From Hyphomicrobium_A sp041659545 (GTDB lineage Bacteria; Pseudomonadota; Alphaproteobacteria; Rhizobiales; Hyphomicrobiaceae): a stretch of DNA of 10,654 nt. The translations under genes were made by a program, and so were the position numbers. Where the stretch lies: positions 1 through 10,654 of the forward strand of contig JBAZYB010000144.1 in NCBI GenBank assembly GCA_041659545.1, given 5' to 3'. How positions within the stretch are numbered: the stretch's first letter is position 1; every line of letters begins with the position of its first letter. This document shows positions 1 through 6,565 of this stretch, in pieces. The notes below the pieces were generated by a model. It was not told where the DNA came from. It searched no databases and was given only the letters and a program-made list of their open reading frames with translations.

Positions 1-8
1 TGTGCAGT

Positions 9-34
9 ACCGCCGCTAACCCGCTGGCGGCGGT
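9..34 (-). terminator. Hairpin just downstream of the secreted helical protein gene
   Basis: A perfect 8-bp inverted repeat (ACCGCCGC / GCGGCGGT) with a 10-base loop starts 8 bases after the stop codon of the gene ending at 43. No T-run follows on the minus strand, so it is not a textbook intrinsic terminator. It may protect the mRNA 3' end or assist termination. The placement supports a role at the transcript end, but the mechanism is a guess. Confidence 0.4.
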
Positions 35-42
35 GAGACAGC

Positions 43-1368
43 TCAGCTCGACGGCGCGTCCAGCCGCCGCGTCAGATTCTCGAATTCCTGACGCAGTTCC
101 TCGTTCTTGAAGATCTGGTCGAACGTCGGAGCCTCCAGCTTCTGGATAGCCTCGAACGAGGCAGCACTGTCGCGCATCAGGTTCTTGAGCTGGAAGCTTG
201 CCTCGACGGTTTCATATGTGTTGTCGGCGATGCGCAGATCATGCACGGCGCGCGTGCGCGCGCTGGCAATCTGCTCGCGCTGCTGCTGCAAATAGCGTCG
301 GTATCCTCTGGCAGCTTCTGCGGCGACCTTTTGCGCGTCGCGGTTGGCTTCCAGCGCACGCTTCTGGTCAGGACGGTTCGTCCCTTGCAGGAGTTTTGCC
401 GTCTTTGCCTGGGCCGTCTGGATGTCCTTCAAGATCGCGTCGAGTTTCGGCATGTAGTTGGCGTCGATCTTCTCGATCGCCGACCCCTGCGCATGCACCA
501 GCATCGCGAACAGCGCCGCGTGCATGGCGAAGTACTTGCGCGCCGAATTCATATTGTCGCCGGCTGCGCTCAGCAGCTTGCCGAGCTGGGTGTCGATGAT
601 CTTCGCGGCGTTGAACACCGCAACGAGGCGCACGAGGTCGCCTGACAGAACGCTGTCAAGCAGCAGGTCGACCTGATCGGGCGTCAACTCGACGCCTGCC
701 TTCGATAGGGCCGCTGCGATCTCGACCTTCGCCTTGAGGATCTCGTCCTTGTTTTTGACGATCCGCTGCTCGGCATCCTTGATGTTGGAATCGAGGCTCC
801 CGACCGTATCAGTGAGCACCCCCGGCAGCATCGCATCCTTCGGCGCCGTCAGCTGCTTCTCTTTCATCGTCGCGATCTCGGCATCGATATCGCGAATATT
901 CTGTCGTAGCCCCTCGACCTTCTTCTGCATCTCGACGATCGGAACATCGGTGACGATGCCGAGTGCCGAATCGAGCAGCCCGCGGATGCGCGCCTCGCGA
1001 TCTTCACGCGTTTCGGTCCACAGCGGCGTCAGGATGAACTCGTCGCGGCCCGGCAGCTTCTGCGCCTGCGAACGTTGATCGGCGGCATCGCGCAGAACGG
1101 CATCGACAGCGCGCATGAGCTGCCGCGCCTGCTCAAAGCCCTCCTCACCCTCTCGCGGATCTCTGGGTTCGGCGGGCGGGCTTGCTTGTGCGGCACCCGT
1201 GGCAGGCAAAACCGTTTCGGCAACTCGCTCCGCTTTCGCTTCATGCGTGGAGCGCGAGATCAGATCTGCGATGCTATCGCGCTGGGCGGTCTGCGCGTGT
1301 GGCGCGGGGGAAGTGATGAGCGCGGCAAGCGCTACAGCAATCAGCGGCCAACGAACGTCGGCGGACAT
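43..1368 (-). CDS. Secreted long-helical (coiled-coil) protein of unknown function
   Basis: The product has 441 residues. Residues 1-25 form a signal peptide (hydrophobic stretch LIAVALAALI, likely cleavage near APHA|Q), so it should act in the periplasm. A Pro/Glu-rich linker follows (about 47-77). The rest is almost entirely predicted helix: charged coiled-coil-like segments at about 142-222 and 296-401, with a hydrophobic stretch between them (about 277-295, FAMHAALFAMLVHAQ) that could be buried or membrane-associated. The C-terminal part (ADNTYETVEAS, then ENLTRRL) resembles, from memory, a conserved bacterial family that I cannot name. I see no cysteines and no enzyme motif. The ATG at 1368 is chosen because GGAG lies 8 bases upstream and the signal peptide then starts properly. 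An in-frame GTG at 1395 falls inside the terminator-like hairpin at 1385-1405 and is unlikely. It is the last gene of a four-gene minus-strand group. Confidence 0.85.
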   Translation of the reverse strand: MSADVRWPLIAVALAALITSPAPHAQTAQRDSIADLISRSTHEAKAERVAETVLPATGAAQASPPAEPRDPREGEEGFEQARQLMRAVDAVLRDAADQRSQAQKLPGRDEFILTPLWTETREDREARIRGLLDSALGIVTDVPIVEMQKKVEGLRQNIRDIDAEIATMKEKQLTAPKDAMLPGVLTDTVGSLDSNIKDAEQRIVKNKDEILKAKVEIAAALSKAGVELTPDQVDLLLDSVLSGDLVRLVAVFNAAKIIDTQLGKLLSAAGDNMNSARKYFAMHAALFAMLVHAQGSAIEKIDANYMPKLDAILKDIQTAQAKTAKLLQGTNRPDQKRALEANRDAQKVAAEAARGYRRYLQQQREQIASARTRAVHDLRIADNTYETVEASFQLKNLMRDSAASFEAIQKLEAPTFDQIFKNEELRQEFENLTRRLDAPSS

Positions 1369-1384
1369 GGCAATGTCTCCAAAA

Positions 1385-1405
1385 CTGCTCCACACAAGGG
1401 AGCAG
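1385..1405 (-). terminator. Intrinsic terminator or attenuator between DUF4287 and secreted helical protein genes
   Basis: On the minus strand a perfect 7-bp stem (CTGCTCC / GGAGCAG) with a 7-base loop is followed directly by TTTT. This is the form of a short Rho-independent terminator. It lies 28 bases after the stop of the DUF4287 gene. The T-run runs straight into GGAG, the likely ribosome binding site of the next gene (start 1368). It may end the upstream transcript, or act as an attenuator for the downstream gene. The T-run is short, so termination may be partial. Confidence 0.6.
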
Positions 1406-1433
1406 AATTCAGGCTATTCGATGATATGCGCGC

Positions 1434-2168
1434 TCAGCTTGCCGCGTTCGCCGCGGCCTGCGCAATCAGCTCCAGGAAGCGGCCATCGAGCTGCCGCGCG
1501 TCCGTCAGCACCAGCATGTGGGACAGCGCATCGCCCTTGCCAAGTCCTCCGCCGGCCTGTCCCTTTTTGACTGACTCGTCAAAAGGATGCTCACCAAGTG
1601 CAAGGTGAAGCCGCAGTTCCCTCGCCGATATGCCGAGCAACGCAAAAGGCGCTGGGGCGCCAATGGCGACGGCGCTTTCGCGCAAGCTGATGTCCGCGCC
1701 GGGGCACACCTGCCGGATCTTGGTCAGCACATGCTGGGCGAGCGGGCGATAAGCCTTCGCCTTGGCGAGTAGGGCGTCGAGTTCGCCTCCGTTCGCAAGC
1801 GGCGCCACGACTGCAAGCTTAGGCACGGGCGCCGCATTGGTCACCTGAACGGGTGCGGGTGCCGCCGGAATTGCGACCAGGGGAGGCGTTCCGAGCCGCA
1901 TCTCGCCGCGTCGCGCAGGCGGTCGTCGCGGGGCCGCCTCACGCGTGACGCCAGCATAGATGGGCTTGCCGCCGTTGTGATGGATGCGCTCCAGCCATGA
2001 CGCCTTGGAGAACATCAATCCCTGATGACGCAGCCATTCGATGACATCGTTGCGCTGCGATATCCCAATCGCCGATATGGCCTGCATCCACTCATCGAGG
2101 CTCCGGCCTGTGTTTTCCTTCAGGCCTTCGATGAATGCGCGCTCCTTTTCGCCGAAGTCGGTAGCCAT
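1434..2168 (-). CDS. DUF4287 and DUF5655-like domain protein
   Basis: The product has 244 residues, no signal peptide and no membrane segment, so it is probably cytoplasmic. Residues 2-66 match the DUF4287 pattern (FGEKERAFIEGLKENTGRSL, then DEWMQAI and IEWLRHQGLMFSKASWL). Residues 72-127 are a Pro/Ala/Val-rich linker with an Arg-rich start (RRPPARRGEMR). Residues 128-241 look like DUF5655 (AKAKAYRPLAQHVLTKIRQV, and a C-terminal helix after LTDARQLDGRF). The two domains often occur together; their biochemical role is unknown to me. The reading frame stays open further upstream, but the ATG at 2168 is preferred. It has AAGGAAGGAG just upstream, it starts at the conserved MATDFG, and it avoids overlap with the gene ending at 2180. 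The 11-base gap to that gene indicates one transcript. Confidence 0.85.
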   Translation of the reverse strand: MATDFGEKERAFIEGLKENTGRSLDEWMQAISAIGISQRNDVIEWLRHQGLMFSKASWLERIHHNGGKPIYAGVTREAAPRRPPARRGEMRLGTPPLVAIPAAPAPVQVTNAAPVPKLAVVAPLANGGELDALLAKAKAYRPLAQHVLTKIRQVCPGADISLRESAVAIGAPAPFALLGISARELRLHLALGEHPFDESVKKGQAGGGLGKGDALSHMLVLTDARQLDGRFLELIAQAAANAAS

Positions 2169-2179
2169 CACTCCTTCCT

Positions 2180-2677
2180 TCAGATCCAGCGACGCGACTT
2201 GGCCTTGTAGTCGAGGTATGCCTTGCCAAAACGCCGTTCCAGATGGCTCTCCTCCGGAAGGATGGCAAGCCAAGTGACCAGCGCTGCAAAGACCGCCGCC
2301 GCCAGGACCAGCCAAGCGTTCTTGGTCAGCTCCGCAACGCCGAGCAGGATCATCGTGTCGGCAAGATAGATCGGATTGCGGAAGCGCCAATACGGCCCCG
2401 AGGTGACAAGGTGCGTGGCGCCCACGTCCGGCAGCATCGTGGTGCCGCTGCTGCGCAGCGTCAGCAGCGCCCAGACGAGAAGCACCATACCGGCAACACC
2501 GATGCCGATCCCGATACCGCGCGCCGGTGCATCGTCCATTCCCGGCCAGGGTAGGGGCGTCAGGTGGCCAAGGCCGATAGCTCCCACGACGCAGCCGGCA
2601 AGCAGATACGGTGGCCAGGGAACTTGGCTTGGCCGCTCGCCGATATCGAAGCTGGGCTTTTGATCGTCTGTCGGCAT
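2180..2677 (-). CDS. Isoprenylcysteine carboxyl methyltransferase (ICMT)-like membrane protein
   Basis: The product has 165 residues and is an integral membrane protein with about four hydrophobic segments (about 22-42, 54-74, 102-118, 121-140). The C-terminal half has the signature of the ICMT/PEMT-like methyltransferase superfamily: THLVTSGPYWRFRNPIYL at 88-105, then PEESHLERRFG at 141-151 and YLDYKAKSRRWI at the end. In characterised relatives these parts bind S-adenosylmethionine near the membrane surface. Many bacterial members are annotated only as 'methyltransferase family protein', and the substrate here (lipid, small molecule or protein) cannot be read from sequence. Where relatives commonly have RHP, this protein has RNP (Arg100-Asn101-Pro102). 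The ATG at 2677 has a weak GGAAA 5 bases upstream. It is very probably co-transcribed with the DUF4287 gene 11 bases downstream. Confidence 0.85.
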   Translation of the reverse strand: MPTDDQKPSFDIGERPSQVPWPPYLLAGCVVGAIGLGHLTPLPWPGMDDAPARGIGIGIGVAGMVLLVWALLTLRSSGTTMLPDVGATHLVTSGPYWRFRNPIYLADTMILLGVAELTKNAWLVLAAAVFAALVTWLAILPEESHLERRFGKAYLDYKAKSRRWI

Positions 2678-2743
2678 CGCATTTCCGATGATCGTCCTCT
2701 AGGCGACGTTTACACCAGAAACGCTCTTCGCTGCTAATGGCCG

Positions 2744-3220
2744 CTAATTGACCGGCGGCTTACCGACGGGCTGTGGCGTCGTATCGGTTGTCGCCGCCAA
2801 CTCCGCCGCGATGTCGAAGGTTTTGCACTGCTTGGTCGCCAGCCGCTGATTGTAGGCCTCCAGCATGGCCCGGTCGCGCTGATACTGCCCCTCGGGGTCG
2901 ACGCCTTCCTTGGTGCCGCCCCAGATCGGTGTCGCGATCGATTGCATGTTGCGCGCTGCCAGCGACGCCTGCTTGTTGGCGTCATAGCCGCGGATCTGCA
3001 GGATGCGGATCTGCATCATCCCGGTCAGCTTGCGGCAATCGTACTTCAGCTCTTCCTCGCTGAGCTGATAACCCGAAGAAGGAAGGGCGCCAGTCACCAA
3101 GCCCTCGGAGGGAGTCGGCGCGTCACTGACGAGATTGGGCTTGATGTCGGTCGACGAACTCGCGCAGCCGCCCAGCAAGGCGCACGCCAGCATGATGATT
3201 GTCGGATCCGCAAGCCGCAT
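2744..3220 (-). CDS. Small predicted outer-membrane lipoprotein
   Basis: The product has 158 residues. The N-terminus is a lipoprotein signal: a hydrophobic stretch (PTIIMLACALLGG) ending in the lipobox LGGC with the lipidated cysteine at position 19. Residue +2 is Ala, which by the usual Asp rule favours the outer membrane. The mature part is soluble, charged and mostly helical (SEEELKYDCRKLTGMMQIRI, later DRAMLEAYNQRLATKQCKTF). It has two further cysteines (62 and about 132) that could form a disulfide. The last 20 residues are Thr/Pro-rich. I do not recognise a named domain. The ATG at 3220 has GAGGGG about 9 bases upstream. The gene is transcribed divergently from the gene at 3380 and is first in the minus-strand group; 66 bases separate it from the methyltransferase gene, so co-transcription is possible but not certain. 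Confidence 0.85.
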   Translation of the reverse strand: MRLADPTIIMLACALLGGCASSSTDIKPNLVSDAPTPSEGLVTGALPSSGYQLSEEELKYDCRKLTGMMQIRILQIRGYDANKQASLAARNMQSIATPIWGGTKEGVDPEGQYQRDRAMLEAYNQRLATKQCKTFDIAAELAATTDTTPQPVGKPPVN

Positions 3221-3321
3221 CGAATCTCACCCCTCAATCCGAGCTAACGAGCCTTGAAACGGGGCGGATTGAAGGCGTAGCTGGGGGTTGAGGCCCGCGA
3301 CGCTTAGCCTTTTGGGATGTG

Positions 3322-3350
3322 TTGCTTGTGAGTGGCGGGCAAGGTTCAAT
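3322..3350 (+). promoter_or_regulatory. Possible sigma-70-type promoter for the gene at 3380
   Basis: TTGCTT at 3322-3327 and TTCAAT at 3345-3350 are separated by 17 bases, inside the 159-base divergent gap and 29 bases before the start codon. The matches to TTGACA/TATAAT are only partial (4/6 at the -10), so this is a weak prediction supported mainly by placement. Confidence 0.25.
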
Positions 3351-3379
3351 AAGAAGAAAATCGGCCGCCGGAAGGGTAT

Positions 3380-3817
3380 ATGCACATCAAAACGACTGTT
3401 GCTGGCTTTTGCGCGTTGGTCGCGGCATTCGCCGTCTCCGAGGCCCGCGCCGAGAGCGCCGAGCCAAAGGGATTTAGCTGCAACTTTGCCAGCGGCACCA
3501 CGTGGACGTTCGACAACGGAGCGTTCAACAGCGAAAAGCCCGAACCCATCGACATTGAGATCATCGACGTCGACCTCGATGCCCAGACGGCCAAACTGGC
3601 CGGCGAGGGAGGAAAGCCGGCCGGCGCTCTCAAGATCGTCCGGGCGATCAACGCCAATCACTTCCTCGAGGTCGTCAACGAGGGCTTCCTCAATCTCACC
3701 ACCATCTACGATACCGACCCCGCCAGCGGCACGCATCCGGCCGTCCACTCGCGCCACTTCGGTGTGTTGGGCCAGCCCGTGGTGGCGCAGTACGTCGGCA
3801 CGTGCACGGAGAAATAG
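3380..3817 (+). CDS. Small secreted protein with two mature cysteines, unknown function
   Basis: The product has 145 residues. Residues 1-24 are a clear signal peptide (TTVAGFCALVAAFAV, cleavage at ARA|ES), so the mature protein of about 121 residues should be periplasmic or secreted. It contains exactly two cysteines, Cys34 near its N-terminus (GFSCNFASGTTWTF) and Cys142 near its C-terminus (YVGTCTEK), which suggests a disulfide tying the ends together. The middle has alternating hydrophobic and acidic residues (IDIEIIDVDLD) typical of beta strands, so a small beta-rich fold is likely. I recall similar proteins of unknown function in Hyphomicrobiales but no named domain. The ATG at 3380 has GGAAGGG about 3 bases upstream, a rather tight spacing. 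Confidence 0.85.
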   Translation: MHIKTTVAGFCALVAAFAVSEARAESAEPKGFSCNFASGTTWTFDNGAFNSEKPEPIDIEIIDVDLDAQTAKLAGEGGKPAGALKIVRAINANHFLEVVNEGFLNLTTIYDTDPASGTHPAVHSRHFGVLGQPVVAQYVGTCTEK

Positions 3818-3903
3818 CCGCTTCTTGTGGATGCACGCTGGATGATCTGGCGGCGTCGGCGTGCTCAGGTGCATCATCGGCGCCGTGTGCAGGGGAGTGC
3901 ACG

Positions 3904-4341
3904 ATGACGCTTCACCTCATCAAGTTATGTGTCGGCGTCGACAGCATCGAAGAGCTGGCCGACTGGCAGGACGCGCGTCGTGCCGAGCAACGCAAAGCCG
4001 GCGCAACGGCGCGCAACTGGCACACCACATTCCAAACGCCTAAGCGCGAAGCCGACCTGCTCGATGGCGGCTCGATCTATTGGGTGATCAAAGGCGCCGT
4101 GCAGGTGCGCCAGAAGCTCATCGGCTTTGAGCCGGGAGCCAAATCGGATGGCAGCAAAGGGTGTCGCTTCATCCTCGATGATCTGCTCGTGCCGGTGCGC
4201 CCGGTGCCTCGGCGCCCGTTCCAGGGCTGGCGCTATCTCGATCCCGCCGACGCGCCGCCTGACCTCGGCAATGGCGACCGCGCATTTGCCGAGCTGCCAG
4301 CCAAGATGCGTCGCGAGCTGGCCGAGCTGTGCCTCATCTGA
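3904..4341 (+). CDS. DUF1489 family protein
   Basis: The product has 145 residues and is a soluble cytoplasmic protein without signal peptide. It matches DUF1489 along its whole length: start MTLHLIKLCVGVDSIEEL, core DGGSIYWVIKGAVQVRQ (54-70), then LVPVRPVPRRPFQGWRYL (95-112), DAPPDL (116-121) and the end MRRELAELCLI. The family is widespread in alphaproteobacteria; its function is unknown to me. The frame is open further upstream (to 3802), but the ATG at 3904 is chosen because the family's usual N-terminus starts here and GGGGAG lies about 8 bases upstream. It begins 86 bases after the secreted protein gene and is followed after 98 bases by the aminotransferase. The DUF1489 and aminotransferase genes may share a transcript, but the gap is wide. 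Confidence 0.9.
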   Translation: MTLHLIKLCVGVDSIEELADWQDARRAEQRKAGATARNWHTTFQTPKREADLLDGGSIYWVIKGAVQVRQKLIGFEPGAKSDGSKGCRFILDDLLVPVRPVPRRPFQGWRYLDPADAPPDLGNGDRAFAELPAKMRRELAELCLI

Positions 4342-4373
4342 TGCCTCGAAGAGGCCATTAGCCTCCCGGATGG

Positions 4374-4390
4374 CCGGCGGTTGACGCCGG
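4374..4390. repeat. Small inverted repeats between DUF1489 and aminotransferase genes
   Basis: CCGGCG / CGCCGG with a 5-base loop (4374-4390) follows a GCCTC/GAGGC mini-hairpin (4343-4355) and a GGCCAT/ATGGCC pair (4353-4375) in the 98-base gap. No T-run follows, so this is not a clear terminator. It may be structured leader or inter-gene mRNA. Confidence 0.3.
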
Positions 4391-4439
4391 GCGCTTCGCG
4401 GTGCCAGACCGATGCATCTCTGGCAGCGCAGATCTCCCC

Positions 4440-5543
4440 ATGGCCCGCCCGCGTCTTACCGCCCTTGTCGAAAGCCTCCCCGCGTTCGTGCCCTTTGTCG
4501 GACCGGAGGCCCAGGAACGTGCCCGAGGCCGGCCGTTCCGCGCCCGCCTCGGTGCCAATGAGAGCATCTTCGGCCCCTCGCCACACGCCATTGCCGCCAT
4601 GCGTGAGGCTGCGGAGGGCAACTGGATGTACGCCGATCCCGAGAGCTTCGATCTACGCCAGGCGATCGCGCGCTTTCATGGCGTCGGCATCGATAACATC
4701 GTCATCGGCGAGGGGATCGACGGCCTCCTCGGTTTGGTGGTGAAGCTAGTTGTCGAGCCGGGCTCCGCCGTCGTGACATCCAACGGCGCATATCCGACCT
4801 TCAACTTCCACGTCGCCGGCGGCGCCGGTCGCCTTGAACGCGTCGCCTATCGCGATGATCGCGAGGATCTCGACGCGCTGGGGGACGCCGCTGAACGCAC
4901 AGACGCCCGCATCCTCTATGTCTGCAATCCCGATAACCCGATGGGTTCGTTCTGGCCGGCAGAGGCGCTGCGCCAGCTGATCGGCCGGCTTCCAGATGGC
5001 GTGCTCCTGTGCCTCGACGAGGCCTATTGCGACACCGCTCCTAGCGCCGAGCTTTTGCCCATAGACGTCACCAACCCGGGGGTTCTGCGCTTTCGCACCT
5101 TCTCCAAGGCGTACGGACTAGCCGGCGCGCGCATCGGTTATGCCGTCGGCGAAGCAGGCTTGATCCGTGAATTCGAGAAGATCCGCAATCACTACGGCAT
5201 CAATCGCGTGGGACAGATCGGCGCCTTGGCGGCGCTCGAAGACCAGGAGTATCTGGCCAGCGCCGTTGCCCGCATTGCGCGGGCGCGTGATAGGATCGGC
5301 GAGATCGCGCTGGGAAGCGGTCTTGCCCCACTTCCGTCGGCAGCGAACTTCGTCACCATCGACTGCGGCCGCGACGGCGCCTTTGCCCGCCGGGTGCTCG
5401 ACGGACTGCTGCAGCGCGATGTTTTTGCCCGGATGCCCAGCGTTGCGCCGCTCGACCGTTGCATCCGCATCAGTTGCGGCCGCGATGAGGATCTGGCCGT
5501 CTTTGCCCAAGCCCTGCCGCTCGCCCTCGCCGCCGCGGGCTGA
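4440..5543 (+). CDS. HisC-like PLP-dependent aminotransferase (class I/II)
   Basis: The product has 367 residues, a normal length for histidinol-phosphate aminotransferase-type enzymes (fold type I, subgroup I-beta). Such enzymes move an amino group between an amino acid and a 2-oxo acid using pyridoxal phosphate in the cytoplasm. Visible landmarks: substrate-end motif GANESIFGPSP (38-48), cofactor loop GEGIDGLL (90-97), Asn163 in CNPDNPMG, Asp193 and Tyr196 in LDEAYCD, Schiff-base Lys223 in FSKAYGLAGARIGYA, Arg231 for the cofactor phosphate, and Arg343 in CIRISCG for the substrate carboxylate. The catalytic set is complete. No his genes are nearby, so the substrate may be histidinol phosphate, an aromatic oxo acid or another compound. 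The ATG at 4440 fits family starts (ARPRLTALVESLPAFVPF); an in-frame GTG at 4401 is possible. Neither has a good ribosome binding site. Confidence 0.9.
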   Translation: MARPRLTALVESLPAFVPFVGPEAQERARGRPFRARLGANESIFGPSPHAIAAMREAAEGNWMYADPESFDLRQAIARFHGVGIDNIVIGEGIDGLLGLVVKLVVEPGSAVVTSNGAYPTFNFHVAGGAGRLERVAYRDDREDLDALGDAAERTDARILYVCNPDNPMGSFWPAEALRQLIGRLPDGVLLCLDEAYCDTAPSAELLPIDVTNPGVLRFRTFSKAYGLAGARIGYAVGEAGLIREFEKIRNHYGINRVGQIGALAALEDQEYLASAVARIARARDRIGEIALGSGLAPLPSAANFVTIDCGRDGAFARRVLDGLLQRDVFARMPSVAPLDRCIRISCGRDEDLAVFAQALPLALAAAG

Positions 5544-5631
5544 TTTGGCCAGCTAATCTCGGCCTCAGTTGCACTCCATTAAGCCGATCAAACGAAGATG
5601 GGCCACCGATCAAGCCCATCCGAGGCCATCA

Positions 5632-5883
5632 ATGTCCCATCCCACGCTCGACTATTCGTCCTGGCTCTTCCAGCTCATCGTCGTCCTTGTGGTGGTCTAT
5701 CTTTCTATCGGCCTCGCGCGCCCCGCATTGGTGTGGGCGACCAAGCGCAGCACCGTGGCCGTCATAGCGGCCGTTTTGATGCTGCTGGCCTCGACGGCAT
5801 TTTATCTGGTCGCGCGCCAGCTACCGGGAGGCGACGACACGCCGGCACAAATTCAGTCCGAGACCCCACCCCCTCTGCCTTGA
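5632..5883 (+). CDS. Two-helix small membrane protein (paralogue A)
   Basis: The product has 83 residues and two predicted membrane helices, about 10-29 (SWLFQLIVVLVVVYLSIGLA) and 42-61 (VAVIAAVLMLLASTAFYLVA). A short basic loop lies between them (RPALVWATKRST) and a Pro-rich acidic tail follows (GGDDTPAQIQSETPPPLP). The basic loop suggests that it is cytoplasmic and both ends periplasmic. It shares Tyr23-Leu24, Gly27 and Arg30-Pro31 at the same positions with the next gene's product, so the two look like a tandem duplication. The ATG at 5632 has GAGG 6 bases upstream; a TTG at 5569 in frame would add an unconvincing N-terminus. Function unknown. It starts 88 bases after the aminotransferase gene. 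Confidence 0.75.
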   Translation: MSHPTLDYSSWLFQLIVVLVVVYLSIGLARPALVWATKRSTVAVIAAVLMLLASTAFYLVARQLPGGDDTPAQIQSETPPPLP

Positions 5884-5909
5884 GACGCAATCCAGAAAAT
5901 TAAAGCCTA

Positions 5910-5940
5910 TTGACCACCCGTCCCGATGTGACAGCATGAT
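5910..5940 (+). promoter_or_regulatory. Weak promoter-like pair before paralogue B
   Basis: TTGACC (5910-5915) and CATGAT (5935-5940) lie 19 bases apart in the 123-base gap before the gene at 6007. The -35 matches TTGACA at 5 of 6 bases, but the -10 is weak and the spacing is long. Prediction only. Confidence 0.25.
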
Positions 5941-6006
5941 CGGTGTGCTGGGCGCGGATTGCTGGGAGCCGCAGACGAAGCCTCGGTGCAACGGGGACGC
6001 TGCCAA

Positions 6007-6309
6007 ATGTACGAAGGCCTCACCAACGTAACGCATCTCATCGCGACGATTATTTTCGTCTTCGCGCTGATCTATCTCGTGCTCGGCATCGTGCGCCCGT
6101 CATGGGCCGGCGCCGTAAGTCGCGGATCGGTCATCCTGCGCTCGGTTCTCGGTATTTTTCTCGCCATCGGATTAGCCGTGGGAGTCGTCGTCTATACGCA
6201 CATGCAGCCGGATGGACCCCACTCGGTCAACACCTACATCAAGAATTATGATTGGGAGCAGCACCGACACGAGAAGGACGCAGCTCCTCCAGCAACGCCG
6301 GCCCAATAG
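6007..6309 (+). CDS. Two-helix small membrane protein (paralogue B)
   Basis: The product has 100 residues and two predicted membrane helices, about 10-29 (HLIATIIFVFALIYLVLGIV) and 44-64 (LRSVLGIFLAIGLAVGVVVY). The short connecting loop contains RPSWAGAVSRGS and the tail is charged and His/Pro-rich (about 65-100). It aligns without gaps with the product at 5632 over the first 60 residues: Tyr23-Leu24, Gly27, Arg30-Pro31 and Arg39 coincide exactly. This also supports both start choices. ATG at 6007; GGGGA lies about 10 bases upstream. An in-frame TTG at 5959 would add a polar extension that the paralogue lacks. Function unknown; its gene neighbours are other small membrane proteins. Confidence 0.75.
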   Translation: MYEGLTNVTHLIATIIFVFALIYLVLGIVRPSWAGAVSRGSVILRSVLGIFLAIGLAVGVVVYTHMQPDGPHSVNTYIKNYDWEQHRHEKDAAPPATPAQ

Positions 6310-6369
6310 AGAAGCCGGGAAGCGAAACAGTCGGGCGCCGCCCGCTGGATAACAAGGGAGGTCATTGAT

Positions 6370-6549
6370 ATGAGCGGTACTGTGGGAATGATCGTCGGTC
6401 TCGTCATCCTCGCCCTAGGGCTGGGTGGACTCGGCTTTGCCTTCGACCAGATGATGACGCACGCTGACCCGGATGCGGCCCTCAAGGCCGCCGCCGGCAT
6501 CGTGACGTTCGCCGTCTCCGCGTTCATCACGCTGGCGATCATCCGCTAA
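6370..6549 (+). CDS. 59-residue membrane protein
   Basis: This short open frame reads MSGTVGMIVGLVILALGLGG at the start and ends ITLAIIR-stop. Two predicted membrane helices (about 5-25 and 42-58) flank a loop with FDQMMTHADPDAALK. The start is supported by the strongest Shine-Dalgarno in the window, AGGGAGGT 7 bases before the ATG. A short hairpin (CGGGC/GCCCG, 6332-6344) lies further upstream. Codons mostly end in G or C as in neighbouring real genes. It follows paralogue B after 60 bases but shows no clear similarity to it. Function unknown. It is easily missed by annotation with a length cutoff. The next gene converges on it, with only 16 bases between the stop codons. Confidence 0.75.
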   Translation: MSGTVGMIVGLVILALGLGGLGFAFDQMMTHADPDAALKAAAGIVTFAVSAFITLAIIR

Positions 6550-6565
6550 CGCCGCTGTCTCATCC

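Noticed and set aside
198..645. Plus-strand open frames within the first gene
   Set aside because: Arg/Ser/Ala-rich shadow frames antisense to the 441-residue protein; no start signals.
3227..3877. Minus-strand 216-residue open frame
   Set aside because: It is antisense to the secreted protein gene at 3380, which has a signal peptide and a ribosome binding site; the antisense product has neither.
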